A DNA stretch of 64,000 bases from Roseburia hominis (GTDB lineage: Bacteria > Bacillota > Clostridia > Lachnospirales > Lachnospiraceae): the NCBI GenBank assembly GCA_040702975.1, contig CP159990.1, positions 3,596,001-3,660,000 on the forward strand. Direction: 5' to 3'. The notes under the pieces were generated by a model. It did not search any database, was not told the origin of the DNA, and saw only the letters and a list, made by a program, of their open reading frames with translations. Shown one piece after another: positions 1-8,481 of the stretch. Within the stretch, counting starts at the first letter, position 1; every line of letters starts with the position of its first letter. The translations under genes and the position numbers were made by a program.

Positions 1-165
1 GATGTCAGGTAGTTTTTTAATATATGAAATTTTCACTCTTTTCAATAAATAGAAAAGGCAGCAAAAGCTCTTGCTTTCTTCGGGCGCCCTCTGTTATGCC
101 CGGCTCTGTGTGAGCTATTTTAATTCAAGAGTTTGATAAAAATCGAATTTTCCTATTATATAAAT

Positions 166-198
166 AAAAGATGCCACCCATGAAGGGCAACATCTTTT
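166..198. terminator. Hairpin terminator downstream of guaA
   Basis: AAAAGATG (166-173) pairs perfectly with CATCTTTT (191-198) around a loop with an inner CCC/GGG pairing. Read on the minus strand the stem is followed by an A/T-rich tract, so it can end guaA transcription; it looks bidirectional. The rest of 1-307 shows no gene. Confidence 0.65.
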
Positions 199-307
199 TA
201 ATATGCTGGTATAGCTATTGCAGGATTCCCACATCCATCAGGATATCCACGGGTGCGGCATACCCTCTTTTCTTACAAAGCTAAGGGCGTTTCTTTGATT
301 TTTCACC

Positions 308-1288
308 TTATTCCCACTCAATGGTTCCGCACGGCTTCGGTGTCAGATCATAAAGCACACGGTTCACTCCCGGCACTTCGTGAGTGATACGTTCCGTAAT
401 ATGCTCAAGCAATTCAAAAGGAACATTTTCCACTGTTGCAGTCATTGCATCAACTGTGTTTACGGCTCTTAAAATGACCGGATATGCAAATGTCCTTGCA
501 CCTTCCTTTACACCTACAGAACGGAAATCCGGAACGGCTGTAAAATACTGCCATACCTTGCCTTCCAGTCCATTTTTTGCAAATTCTTCACGCAGAATGG
601 CATCCGATTCACGCACAATCTCCAGACGCTCACGGGTAATTGCTCCAAGGCAGCGAACGCCAAGTCCCGGTCCCGGGAACGGCTGACGGTAAACCATTCC
701 GTCCGGAAGTCCAAGCGCTTTTCCTACGACACGAACCTCGTCTTTAAACAGGAACTTAAGCGGCTCTACAAGCTCAAATTGTAAATCCTCCGGCAGACCA
801 CCGACATTGTGATGTGCCTTCACGCCATCACTTTCAATGATGTCAGGATAAATCGTTCCCTGTGCCAGGAATTCAATTCCCTCCTGTTTTCTTGCCTCTT
901 CCTCGAATACACGGATAAATTCTGCTCCGATAATCTTGCGCTTCTTCTCTGGCTCAGCAACACCTGCAAGCTTATCGAGGAAACGGTCAACTGCATCTAC
1001 ATAGATAAGATTTGCATCCATCTGGTTACGGAATACGTCAACGACCTGCTCCGGCTCACCCTTACGCAGCAGACCATGATTTACATGTACACAGACTAAC
1101 TGCTTTCCAACTGCTTTGATTAATAACGCTGCCACAACGGAGGAATCTACGCCGCCTGAAAGGGCAAGTAATACCTTTTTATCTCCCACCTGCGCGCGAA
1201 TCGCTTCCACCTGTTCTTCGATAAATGCATCTGCCAGCGCTGCTGTTGTAATACGCTCCATACTGTCTGGTCTTTTATTATTTTCCAT
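308..1288 (-). CDS. guaA: GMP synthase, ATP-pyrophosphatase subunit only
   Basis: Catalyses ATP-dependent amination of XMP to GMP, the last step of GMP synthesis. The protein is about 326 residues and consists of the C-terminal half of ordinary GuaA: the P-loop SGGVDSS lies near residue 43, followed by the ATP-PPase core ([23 protein letters not shown]) and the dimerisation domain ending in KPCGTIEWE. The glutamine amidotransferase domain that normally occupies the first ~190 residues is absent, and no amidotransferase ORF lies upstream in the window. The start at 1288 is preferred over upstream in-frame codons because GGAGG lies 11 nt before it and a TTGACG/TAAGAT promoter lies between it and those codons. 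It must use free ammonia or a separately encoded amidotransferase, as archaeal two-subunit enzymes do. Confidence 0.9.
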   Translation of the reverse strand: MENNKRPDSMERITTAALADAFIEEQVEAIRAQVGDKKVLLALSGGVDSSVVAALLIKAVGKQLVCVHVNHGLLRKGEPEQVVDVFRNQMDANLIYVDAVDRFLDKLAGVAEPEKKRKIIGAEFIRVFEEEARKQEGIEFLAQGTIYPDIIESDGVKAHHNVGGLPEDLQFELVEPLKFLFKDEVRVVGKALGLPDGMVYRQPFPGPGLGVRCLGAITRERLEIVRESDAILREEFAKNGLEGKVWQYFTAVPDFRSVGVKEGARTFAYPVILRAVNTVDAMTATVENVPFELLEHITERITHEVPGVNRVLYDLTPKPCGTIEWE

Positions 1289-1325
1289 AACAACCTGTAC
1301 CTCCAAAAGAATATTGTTTTCTATC

Positions 1326-1354
1326 ATCTTAGCAAATTCGGAAAATTTCGTCAA
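1326..1354 (-). promoter_or_regulatory. Proximal promoter of guaA
   Basis: TTGACG (1354-1349) and TAAGAT (1331-1326) are separated by 17 nt on the minus strand, about 40 nt before the guaA start codon. Confidence 0.6.
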
Positions 1355-1358
1355 TGTA

Positions 1359-1400
1359 TTAAAGATAATGCGGCGCATTTATATGTTTGATCGATTCCAT
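1359..1400 (-). CDS. Possible 13-residue leader peptide upstream of guaA
   Basis: A short ORF ([13 protein letters not shown], then TAA) follows a strong GAGGAG ribosome site with 6-7 nt spacing. It is preceded by a second promoter, TTGACT (1482-1477), 17 nt, TAGAAC (1459-1454), whose predicted transcript begins with a perfect TACGGGA/TCCCGTA hairpin (1442-1448 with 1415-1421). The peptide resembles nothing I recognise. It may be a leader peptide affecting guaA or the remnant start of a deleted gene; a chance ORF is also possible. Confidence 0.3.
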   Translation of the reverse strand: MESIKHINAPHYL

Positions 1401-1608
1401 ATCGTTCTCCTCACTACGGGATTTTGTATATTGTTGCAATTTCCCGTAATTAAGTTCTATCGGCATCTTTTTGGGAAGTCAATCCTCATACTTCTATTAT
1501 ACTCCGGGATATATATAAATACGCTATTTTTAAGCTGTTTGTCAGTTACGTGTTAGTTACTAACATACTTCCACACATTCTCAAACCGTTTTATTTCTAA
1601 AATTTCCA

Positions 1609-1736
1609 TTGAATCAAATATGCTCTTATGCTATATTATAGATATAAAAGGAACAACCGCCCAAAGTGGTTTGACCAATGTAGAATGTAGAAAAACCACC
1701 CTGTCACTCGCCAAAGTTTCAAGGGTGGTTTTTCTA
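1609..1736 (+). ncRNA. Putative antitoxin RNA of type I toxin-antitoxin locus 1
   Basis: A consensus-like promoter, TTGAAT (1609-1614), 17 nt, TATATT (1632-1637), drives rightward transcription from about 1644 into the hairpin at 1691-1733, giving a ~90-nt RNA with no sensible ORF. It converges on the toxin gene read from the opposite strand. ATGTAGAATG (1678-1687) and CCACCCTGT (1696-1704) recur in the same order inside the toxin leader (1852-1861 and 1871-1879). Such direct repeats give the two oppositely transcribed RNAs complementary segments, as in Fst/par-type systems. Assignment as antitoxin is inference from architecture. Confidence 0.6.
1691..1733. terminator. Shared bidirectional terminator of toxin locus 1
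   Basis: AAAAACCACCCT (1691-1702) is a perfect 12-bp inverted match to AGGGTGGTTTTT (1722-1733). U-tracts form in either direction, so it can end both the antitoxin RNA and the toxin mRNA. Confidence 0.8.
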
Positions 1737-1743
1737 TGCGTAA

Positions 1744-1833
1744 CTAATGACTAATCAAATAAATGAATGTCAGTAGTGCCATCAAAAATATTCCGAACTG
1801 CATCAAGTCATTAAAACTAAACTTGTTCTTCAT
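1744..1833 (-). CDS. Small hydrophobic holin-like type I toxin, locus 1
   Basis: A 29-residue peptide with a charged/polar N-terminus (MKNKFS), one hydrophobic helix containing LMQFGIFLMALLTFIYLI, and a short polar tail. The length and the pattern F-G-hydrophobic-F-hydrophobic-ALL-hydrophobic match the Firmicute putative holin-like toxin family (Hol_Tox/TxpA-like), membrane peptides that depolarise the cell when overproduced. A G-rich ribosome site (GGGGGTGG) lies about 5 nt before the ATG at 1833. The gene has its own promoter, shares a terminator with a convergent small RNA, and is flanked by direct repeats. Family assignment is by eye. Confidence 0.72.
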   Translation of the reverse strand: MKNKFSFNDLMQFGIFLMALLTFIYLISH

Positions 1834-1851
1834 GAGCACCACCCCCATCCT

Positions 1852-1884
1852 ATGTAGAATGAAGGTCAAGCCACCCTGTAACAC
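1852..1884. repeat. Direct repeat in toxin leader, locus 1 (partner at 1678-1710)
   Basis: ATGTAGAATG then CCACCCTGT here match the same two blocks at 1678-1687 and 1696-1704, offset by 174-175 bp. They lie in the 5' region of the toxin mRNA and of the antitoxin RNA respectively, so they would base-pair between the two transcripts. Confidence 0.7.
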
Positions 1885-1901
1885 GATTGTTCCGTATTAG
1901 A

Positions 1902-1930
1902 ATTTTATCACATTATCTGTATTCATACAA
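1902..1930 (-). promoter_or_regulatory. Promoter of toxin gene, locus 1
   Basis: TTGTAT (1930-1925) and TAAAAT (1907-1902) are 17 nt apart on the minus strand. Transcription would start near 1895, leaving a leader of about 60 nt before the toxin ATG. From 1931 to 2072 no gene is visible. Confidence 0.65.
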
Positions 1931-2118
1931 TTTTTTATTTTTGTTATAAACATCATTATATCCGCTGCGTACTGTCTTACATAAGATATAACAAAAACTT
2001 TTACTATTTATTAGTTACCGTGAAAATTTTGTGTATTTTGAGGCTGTTTCTCATCGTTCTTAATTTAAGAAAACCCCGAAAACAAAGGGCACTGAAAAAG
2101 TCTGATTCTAAAAAAGAA

Positions 2119-2147
2119 TTGGGCTTTTTTAATGTATCCATTATAAT
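2119..2147 (+). promoter_or_regulatory. Transposase promoter
   Basis: TTGGGC (2119-2124), 17 nt, TATAAT (2142-2147), just inside the left end of the insertion sequence and 26 nt before the transposase start. Confidence 0.6.
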
Positions 2148-2173
2148 AGAATCATGAGGAAGGAGGTTCTGCC

Positions 2174-3646
2174 ATGTTGAAAGACCATTCACAGTTGAAA
2201 CTTTCATTATCACCCTATCAGGGGATTTATGATGCAATCATTCCAGCAAATCATCTTTTGCGTAGAATTAAAGAAAATATAGATTTTAGTTTTGTAAATC
2301 CAATGCTCCGTAAACAGTATTGTGAAAATTTCGGGCGGCCGGCGAAAGAACCGGAGATGATGTTTAAACTGCTTTTTCTGAAAAAGCTGTACGATCTGTC
2401 CGATGAAACCCTGATCAGTAGTGCTCAGACAGACATGGCATATAAATTTTTTCTGGATCTGGAACCAGAAGAAAAAATGATAGATCCCAGTCTTCTGACG
2501 AAATTCAGAAAGACCCGCATCACGGAAGATATTCTGAAGGAAATGCTGAAAGAAACAATCCAGCAGGCTCTGGACAAAGGTCTAATCAAATCGGGAACGA
2601 TTATCGTGGATTCTACCCACACAACTGCATCCGTCCGAGCGAAATCCCCCACACAAATCCTGAGGGATATGAGTAAACAACTTCGGAAAGAGATTTATAA
2701 AAATGCTTTTGAATTATCAGAAAGATTTCCAGAGAAACCATCTTTGGAAGCAGGATTGGACGAAGAGATCGCCTATACGAAGGAACTGCTCCAGGTTCTG
2801 GAGGAAGGGATAGAAACCTGTGGAAATCAAAAGATACAGAAAATCTCTAAAGAGATGAAAGAACTGCTTGAGAACGAACAGATCAGAGAGATCCGTTCCA
2901 AAGATGATAAAGATGCACGGTTTGGGCACAAAACGGCGACCAGTACGTTTTATGGGTATAAGAATCATCTCGCAATGACAGAAGGCCGTCTGATTGCTGG
3001 GATAAGTGTAACAGATGGAGGAGCACCGGATGGTCAGGAATTGCCGAAACTGATAGAAAAAGCACAGAAAAATGGAATAAAAGTAACAGAAGTTATCGGA
3101 GATATGGCATATGTCAGTGATGATAATCTGGAAGTATGCGGAAAAGAGATTGCACTGATTGCCCGAACGAATACAGCTGTAGCGGCGGCTGCAAACGGAA
3201 ACCTTGCGGAGGGGTTCTGTTTCAATAAAGATGCAGGGTTGCTGCAATGTCCTGCCGGAGAGCTTTCCATGCGAGTGGAAAAGAGAGCTGCCAAAAACGG
3301 GAACACCTATTTAAGATATATATTTAGCAAAGTTAAGTGCCGGAAATGCCCACAAAGAGAAAACTGCCGTGTAGGAAAATCAAACTCAAAAGAACGAAGT
3401 TACAGTATCACGCAGGCAAGCGCGAAAAACATGGAAAGGCTTAAATTTGAAGAAAGTGAATACTTCCAAGAGAGAATGAAAATCCGGCATAGGATAGAAG
3501 AAAAGAATGGAGAATTAAAAGAAGCCCACGGTTTGCGCAGAGCAGATTCAAGAGGGTTATTTGCTATGCATGTTCAAATGTATTTTACCGCATTTACAGC
3601 AAATGTAAAAAGGATAGTAAGATTACAGGAATTGGCTATGGCTTAA
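2174..3646 (+). CDS. IS1182-family DDE transposase
   Basis: The 490-residue protein has the layout of IS1182 transposases: an N-terminal region beginning with a Q-x-x-hydrophobic-Y-D-x-I-P-x-x-H-hydrophobic-L pattern, the first catalytic Asp in IIVDSTHTTA (about residue 146), the second in VIGDMAYVSDD (about residue 310), a C-terminal cysteine cluster (CRKCPQRENC), and the catalytic Glu segment EEKNGELKEAHGLRRAD near residue 440-455. AAGGAGG lies 7 nt before the ATG. No frameshift or stop is seen, so the element may still be mobile. An unusual insertion of charged residues between the first and second Asp is common in this family. Confidence 0.9.
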   Translation: MLKDHSQLKLSLSPYQGIYDAIIPANHLLRRIKENIDFSFVNPMLRKQYCENFGRPAKEPEMMFKLLFLKKLYDLSDETLISSAQTDMAYKFFLDLEPEEKMIDPSLLTKFRKTRITEDILKEMLKETIQQALDKGLIKSGTIIVDSTHTTASVRAKSPTQILRDMSKQLRKEIYKNAFELSERFPEKPSLEAGLDEEIAYTKELLQVLEEGIETCGNQKIQKISKEMKELLENEQIREIRSKDDKDARFGHKTATSTFYGYKNHLAMTEGRLIAGISVTDGGAPDGQELPKLIEKAQKNGIKVTEVIGDMAYVSDDNLEVCGKEIALIARTNTAVAAAANGNLAEGFCFNKDAGLLQCPAGELSMRVEKRAAKNGNTYLRYIFSKVKCRKCPQRENCRVGKSNSKERSYSITQASAKNMERLKFEESEYFQERMKIRHRIEEKNGELKEAHGLRRADSRGLFAMHVQMYFTAFTANVKRIVRLQELAMA

Positions 3647-3710
3647 ACCATAGCATTATTCTGTAATCTTATCGAAAAAGAACTGAAAATCACGAAAAAT
3701 TGTCATAAAA

Positions 3711-3743
3711 GAAAAACTCCCACTTAAAAAATGGAAGTTTTTC
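3711..3743. terminator. Terminator at the 3' end of the transposase
   Basis: GAAAAACTCCCA (3711-3722) pairs with the complement in ATGGAAGTTTTTC (3731-3743) with one mismatch. On the minus strand the stem is followed by TTTTTCTTTT, so it may also stop transcription leaving rpsI. Confidence 0.65.
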
Positions 3744-3802
3744 AGTGCCCTTAAAACACAAGGTTTTCGGGGTCTGTCGCTCTTTTGAAATTTTCGCTTG
3801 AA

Positions 3803-4195
3803 TTAACGTTTGCTGAACTGCGGTGCTCTACGAGCTGCTTTGAGACCGTATTTCTTACGCTCTTTCATACGCGGATCACGTGTCAGGTATCCTGCTGCTT
3901 TCAGAACCGGTCTGTAATCAGCGTCTGCCTGAAGGAGTGCTCTGGCGATACCGTGGCGGATTGCTCCTGCCTGTCCGGTGTATCCACCACCGCGAACATT
4001 TACAAGTACATCGAATTTGTCAACAGTCTCTGTTGCTACCAGCGGCTGGCGAACAACGACCTTCAGGGTCTCAAGTCCTAAATACTCATCGATGTCTCTT
4101 TTATTGATTGTGATCTTACCTGTACCCGGTACAAGGTAAACTCTTGCGATTGATTTTTTTCTTCTTCCTGTTCCGTAGAATTTTGCGTTAGCCAC
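3803..4195 (-). CDS. rpsI: Ribosomal protein uS9 (S9)
   Basis: Component of the 30S head whose C-terminal tail reaches the P-site tRNA. The 130-residue sequence has the standard N-terminus ([16 protein letters not shown]), the [19 protein letters not shown] core and the basic C-terminus ending in RRAPQFSKR, which is full length for the family. It lies 27 nt downstream of rplM in the usual L13-S9 operon, with AAGGAGG before the start. The downstream side has been reshaped by the insertion sequence, whose end is 30 bp away. Confidence 0.98.
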   Translation of the reverse strand: MANAKFYGTGRRKKSIARVYLVPGTGKITINKRDIDEYLGLETLKVVVRQPLVATETVDKFDVLVNVRGGGYTGQAGAIRHGIARALLQADADYRPVLKAAGYLTRDPRMKERKKYGLKAARRAPQFSKR

Positions 4196-4222
4196 TTTGA
4201 TTTCCTCCTTTCAAACCTCTGC

Positions 4223-4651
4223 CTAAAATGTTAAAACTTCCGGTTTCTGTGCCTGCTGTTCGTGTTCCGGTCCAGCATATACATGAAGTTTCTTGATCAT
4301 GGTTCTTCCCAAAGGTCCTTTCGGGAGCATGCCTTTTACAGCGATCTCTACTACTGCTTCCGGCTTCTTAGCCATCATCTCTCTTAAGGTAGTCTCTTTC
4401 ATTCCTCCTACATAGTCGGAATGATGATAATATACTTTCTGATCTAATTTCTTACCGGTCACTTTTACTTTTGCAGCATTTACAACGATTACATAATCAC
4501 CAGTGTCAATGTGCGGTGTGAATTCCGGTTTATTCTTTCCTCTTAAAACCTTAGCAACTTCTGCGCAGAGACGTCCTAATGTCTGTCCCTCAGCGTCAAC
4601 TACATACCATTTTCTCTCGATCTTATCTGGATTAGCCATGTAAGTTTTCAT
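4223..4651 (-). CDS. rplM: Ribosomal protein uL13 (L13)
   Basis: Early-assembling 50S protein and, in many bacteria, a regulator of its own operon. The 142-residue sequence contains the family hallmarks [40 protein letters not shown] and [17 protein letters not shown] lies 8 nt before the ATG. It is first gene of rplM-rpsI with its own strong promoter and a ~110-nt leader. Confidence 0.98.
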   Translation of the reverse strand: MKTYMANPDKIERKWYVVDAEGQTLGRLCAEVAKVLRGKNKPEFTPHIDTGDYVIVVNAAKVKVTGKKLDQKVYYHHSDYVGGMKETTLREMMAKKPEAVVEIAVKGMLPKGPLGRTMIKKLHVYAGPEHEQQAQKPEVLTF

Positions 4652-4797
4652 TGGTTGACCTCCTATGAATATCCTTTTTACTAATTATTTTCATTGTAGA
4701 TTCTATGGGAAACCAGCTTACTCCGGGGCTTTGGTTTAAACCGGTTCTTCCTCTTGTCATACTTTATCATTATATTATGGCTATTCTAGTCTGTCAA
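4652..4797 (-). promoter_or_regulatory. rplM-rpsI promoter and leader RNA
   Basis: TTGACA (4797-4792), exactly 17 nt, TATAAT (4774-4769) on the minus strand: a near-perfect housekeeping promoter. The ~110-nt leader contains paired elements (ACCGGTTTAAACC and AAGCTGGTTTCCC). Its place and size fit the Firmicute L13 leader family (Rfam L13_leader), which I could not check by covariance model. Confidence 0.75.
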
Positions 4798-4824
4798 CCA
4801 TTTTTTCAACTTTTGGGAACATTT

Positions 4825-6183
4825 TTAGGGGCGTTTTTTGTCGTATTCTCCGCTGACTTTTACCACTGTGCCTGTGAGCGCCAGAAGGGCGATAAGGTTC
4901 GGAATCACCATCATTCCATTAAACGCATCCGCCATATTCCAGACCAGCTCCACCTTCAGCGCAGACCCCACAACGATCATCACGCATACGATAATCGCAT
5001 ATACCTTTACCGCTTTGGGTCCGAAGAGATATTTCACATTCGTCTCCCCAAAGAAATACCAGCCGATCACGGTAGAAAATGCAAAGAAAAACATACAGAC
5101 GGCGATAAAAATATTTCCGAAATGCCCGAACACACTGGAAAATGCGGCCTGCGTCAGCGCCGTCCCGATCAGGGAGCCATCCGGCCGCATTACGCCGGTC
5201 GTGATTACCACAAGCGCCGTGAGTGACAACACCACGAAAGTGTCGATGAACACGCTGATGATTGCCACACACCCCTGGTCTCCGGGATGCTCCACATTTG
5301 CGATCGCATGTGCATGCGGGGTGGAGCCCATACCTGCCTCATTGGAAAAAAGTCCCCTTGCCACGCCATAGCGCATCGCTTTCTGCACCGTCACGCCAAT
5401 CACGCCGCCTGCAAGAGCCTGCGGCTGAAACGCGCCCACGATGATGCTGTAAAATGCATGCGGGATCTCACGGAAATGAATTCCGATCACGATCAGTGCA
5501 CCTATAATATAGAAGAAAGCCATAAGCGGCACCATTTTTTCCGTCACCTTTGCGATCCTGGTAATTCCTCCCGCAAAAATGAAAAATGCGATCGCCGCAA
5601 CACAGACGCCGACCACCACCGGTTGAATTCCAAATGCCGTTGCAAATGCATCTCCGATCGAATTGGCCTGCACTGCATTTCCCATGAACCCGAGTGCAAA
5701 TATAATGAGGACTGAAAAAATTGCGGCAAGTATTTTTCCAAACCGCCCCTGAAACGCGCCCCGTATATAATAGACCGGGCCTCCGGTCACTTCTCCGTCT
5801 TTTACCACCTTATATTTTTGCGCCATCAAGGCTTCCGCGTAAATGGTCGCCATGCCCAAAAACGCACTTAACCACATCCAGAAGATCGCTCCCGGACCGC
5901 CCGCCGCAATGGCCGTCGCAGCTCCGGCAAGATTTCCCGTTCCGACCTGTGCCGCAATGGCCGTCGTCAGCGCCTGGAAAGAAGAGATTCCACCCTTTCC
6001 CGCCTTATCCCCTTTTCCAATTAATCCGCCAAAGGTCTTATTCCAGCCATCCTTGAATCTCCTCACCTGCACGAAACGCAGCCGTACCGTAAACCAGATC
6101 CCGGTTCCACATAGCAGGAACAAAAGTGCATAATCCCACAAAACCTTATTCATCATCTGCACAACGTTAGAAATCCATTCCAT
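4825..6183 (-). CDS. Sodium:alanine/glycine symporter (AGCS family)
   Basis: Predicted inner-membrane Na+-coupled amino-acid carrier. The ~452-residue protein has 10-11 hydrophobic segments and the family signatures: GGISSFQALTTAIAAQVGTG near residue 65 (Na+/substrate site), GGPVYYI, RGLFSNEAGMGSTPHAHA around residue 285, and GWYFFGE. The start at 6183 is preferred because GAGG lies ~10 nt upstream and the protein then begins with the usual MEWISNVV helix; the in-frame extension to 6306 is hydrophobic by chance and lacks a ribosome site. It stands alone between the rplM leader and a divergent GH13 gene. Substrate (alanine, glycine or serine) cannot be read from sequence. Confidence 0.92.
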   Translation of the reverse strand: MEWISNVVQMMNKVLWDYALLFLLCGTGIWFTVRLRFVQVRRFKDGWNKTFGGLIGKGDKAGKGGISSFQALTTAIAAQVGTGNLAGAATAIAAGGPGAIFWMWLSAFLGMATIYAEALMAQKYKVVKDGEVTGGPVYYIRGAFQGRFGKILAAIFSVLIIFALGFMGNAVQANSIGDAFATAFGIQPVVVGVCVAAIAFFIFAGGITRIAKVTEKMVPLMAFFYIIGALIVIGIHFREIPHAFYSIIVGAFQPQALAGGVIGVTVQKAMRYGVARGLFSNEAGMGSTPHAHAIANVEHPGDQGCVAIISVFIDTFVVLSLTALVVITTGVMRPDGSLIGTALTQAAFSSVFGHFGNIFIAVCMFFFAFSTVIGWYFFGETNVKYLFGPKAVKVYAIIVCVMIVVGSALKVELVWNMADAFNGMMVIPNLIALLALTGTVVKVSGEYDKKRP

Positions 6184-6270
6184 ATCATGTATTTCCTCTC
6201 TATTCCTTCTATGAAAGATATTCAAAATCGCTGGAAAAAATGCAAATATTCTGGTCATACGCCACTTTCT

Positions 6271-6280
6271 CTGGTACAAT
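6271..6280 (+). promoter_or_regulatory. Possible extended -10 promoter for the GH13 gene
   Basis: TGGTACAAT (6272-6280) forms an extended -10 element about 60 nt before the GH13 start; no convincing -35 box is seen. Confidence 0.35.
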
Positions 6281-6342
6281 AAGGTGTACTGAGCACAAAT
6301 TTTCAAATGCAGACAAATTTTACAGAAAGCAGGTACTAATCT

Positions 6343-7647
6343 ATGTGGGCATATGAAGGAATTTTTTATCAGATCTATCCGATTGGATTTTGCGGCGCGC
6401 CTACTGCCAATGATGGTGTGACCGTTCCGCGAATTCTTAAATTAAAGAAATGGAGCAGTTATCTAGAAAATTTAGGCGTTTCTTCTATTTTATTAAATCC
6501 GATTTTTGAATCAGACAATCACGGCTATGACACCCGGGATTTTAAGATCATCGACTGTCGTCTCGGAACGAACGCCGATTTCGCGGAAGTATGCCGCGAT
6601 CTACATGCACATAACGTAAAGATCGTCCTCGACGGTGTGTTCAACCACGTGGGGCGCGGCTTCTGGGCGTTCAGGGATGTTCAGGAGAAAAAGTGGGATT
6701 CGCCGTACAAGGACTGGTTCTGTATTAATTTCGACGGGAATTCCGCATATAACGACGGATTCTGGTATGAGGGCTGGGAAGGTCATTATGAGCTTGTCAA
6801 ATTAAATCTCTATAACCCGGCAGTTGTCGACTACCTTCTGGACTGCGTGCGCGGCTGGGTGGAAGAATTTGATATAGACGGTCTCCGCCTGGACGTGGCT
6901 TACAGCCTGGAGCGCAATTTTATGAAACGTCTGCGCAGCTTCTGCCAGGAACTAAAACCGGATTTCGCGCTGATCGGCGAGGTGCTTTTCGGCGATTACA
7001 ATTTGATCGTAAATGACGAGATGCTGCATAGCTGCACCAATTACGAATGCTACAAGGGACTCTTCTCCAGCTTTAACAGCATGAACCTGTTCGAGATCGC
7101 GCACTCCCTGAACCGTCAGTACGGTCCGGAGCAGTGGTGTCTCTACCGCGGCAAGCACCTGATGTCCTTCGCGGATAATCACGACGTGACCAGACTTGCC
7201 AGCATTCTGACGAACAAGAATCACATTCCGCTGGCCTATGGTCTTCTCATGGGCATGCCGGGAGTTCCGTGCATTTATTATGGAAGTGAGTGGGGCGAGG
7301 AAGGCGTAAAAGCCCCGAACAATGACTATGCTCTTCGCCCATGCTTTGAAGAGCCAAAGCCGAACGAACTTACAGAGTTTATAAAGAAACTTATTCATGT
7401 ACGAACCAACAGTGATGCGCTCAGCTACGGCGGTTATCACAATGTGGTCATCACGAACCATCAGTTGATCTTTGAGCGCAGGACAGATACCGAGCGGATC
7501 CTGGTGGCGGTCAATGCTTCCGATGCGCCTTTCACCGCACATAACGGGGAACTAGGCGGCTGCGGAACGGATCTTCTGACCGGAGAGGCCGTGGAAATGA
7601 ACGGGCAGCTTGAGATGCCGGCATATAGTGTGCAATATATCAAATAG
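6343..7647 (+). CDS. Intracellular GH13 alpha-glucan hydrolase (cyclomaltodextrinase/maltodextrin glucosidase-like)
   Basis: A 434-residue alpha-amylase-superfamily enzyme with no signal peptide, so probably acting on imported maltodextrins. The four GH13 regions are intact: VLDGVFNHVG (region I), GLRLDVAYS with the nucleophile Asp (near residue 187), LIGEVLFGD with the acid/base Glu, and FADNHDVTR with the third carboxylate. A short beta-sandwich domain follows. The ribosome site is weak (AGAAAGCAGG, ~11 nt away). It converges on a deleted GH13 gene, and the two share a terminator. Exact substrate is unknown. Confidence 0.85.
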   Translation: MWAYEGIFYQIYPIGFCGAPTANDGVTVPRILKLKKWSSYLENLGVSSILLNPIFESDNHGYDTRDFKIIDCRLGTNADFAEVCRDLHAHNVKIVLDGVFNHVGRGFWAFRDVQEKKWDSPYKDWFCINFDGNSAYNDGFWYEGWEGHYELVKLNLYNPAVVDYLLDCVRGWVEEFDIDGLRLDVAYSLERNFMKRLRSFCQELKPDFALIGEVLFGDYNLIVNDEMLHSCTNYECYKGLFSSFNSMNLFEIAHSLNRQYGPEQWCLYRGKHLMSFADNHDVTRLASILTNKNHIPLAYGLLMGMPGVPCIYYGSEWGEEGVKAPNNDYALRPCFEEPKPNELTEFIKKLIHVRTNSDALSYGGYHNVVITNHQLIFERRTDTERILVAVNASDAPFTAHNGELGGCGTDLLTGEAVEMNGQLEMPAYSVQYIK

Positions 7648-7654
7648 TAAAAAC

Positions 7655-7696
7655 TTATGGCATAGGGAGAATCTTTCGCCTTCCCCTATGCCATAA
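7655..7696. terminator. Bidirectional terminator between convergent GH13 genes
   Basis: TTATGGCATAGGG (7655-7667) and CCCTATGCCATAA (7684-7696) are a perfect 13-bp inverted repeat between the converging genes. Confidence 0.8.
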
Positions 7697-7700
7697 AATT

Positions 7701-8322
<622 letters not shown>

Positions 8323-8481
8323 TCACTACCGCTTTTCTTTTTTCTATTATTGTGTTATTATACGGCTAAATATTTGCTTTATCTTCCACTAAAACGAGGA
8401 TTTATTATATTATTCTGCTATCGTGACTGATATCCGCACAGACGTCATGCGAAAATAGTAAAAAACAGGAGGAAGACTGAT

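Larger units (their letters stand above)
2073..3773 (+). mobile_element. IS1182-type insertion sequence, ~1.7 kb
   Basis: The element is bounded by inverted ends sharing ACCCCGAAAAC (2073-2083; complement at 3763-3773) and an inner AAGGGCACTGAAAAA block near both ends. It carries one intact DDE transposase with its own promoter and a 3' hairpin. I could not see a clear target-site duplication. The right end lies 30 bp from the rpsI stop codon. Confidence 0.8.
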
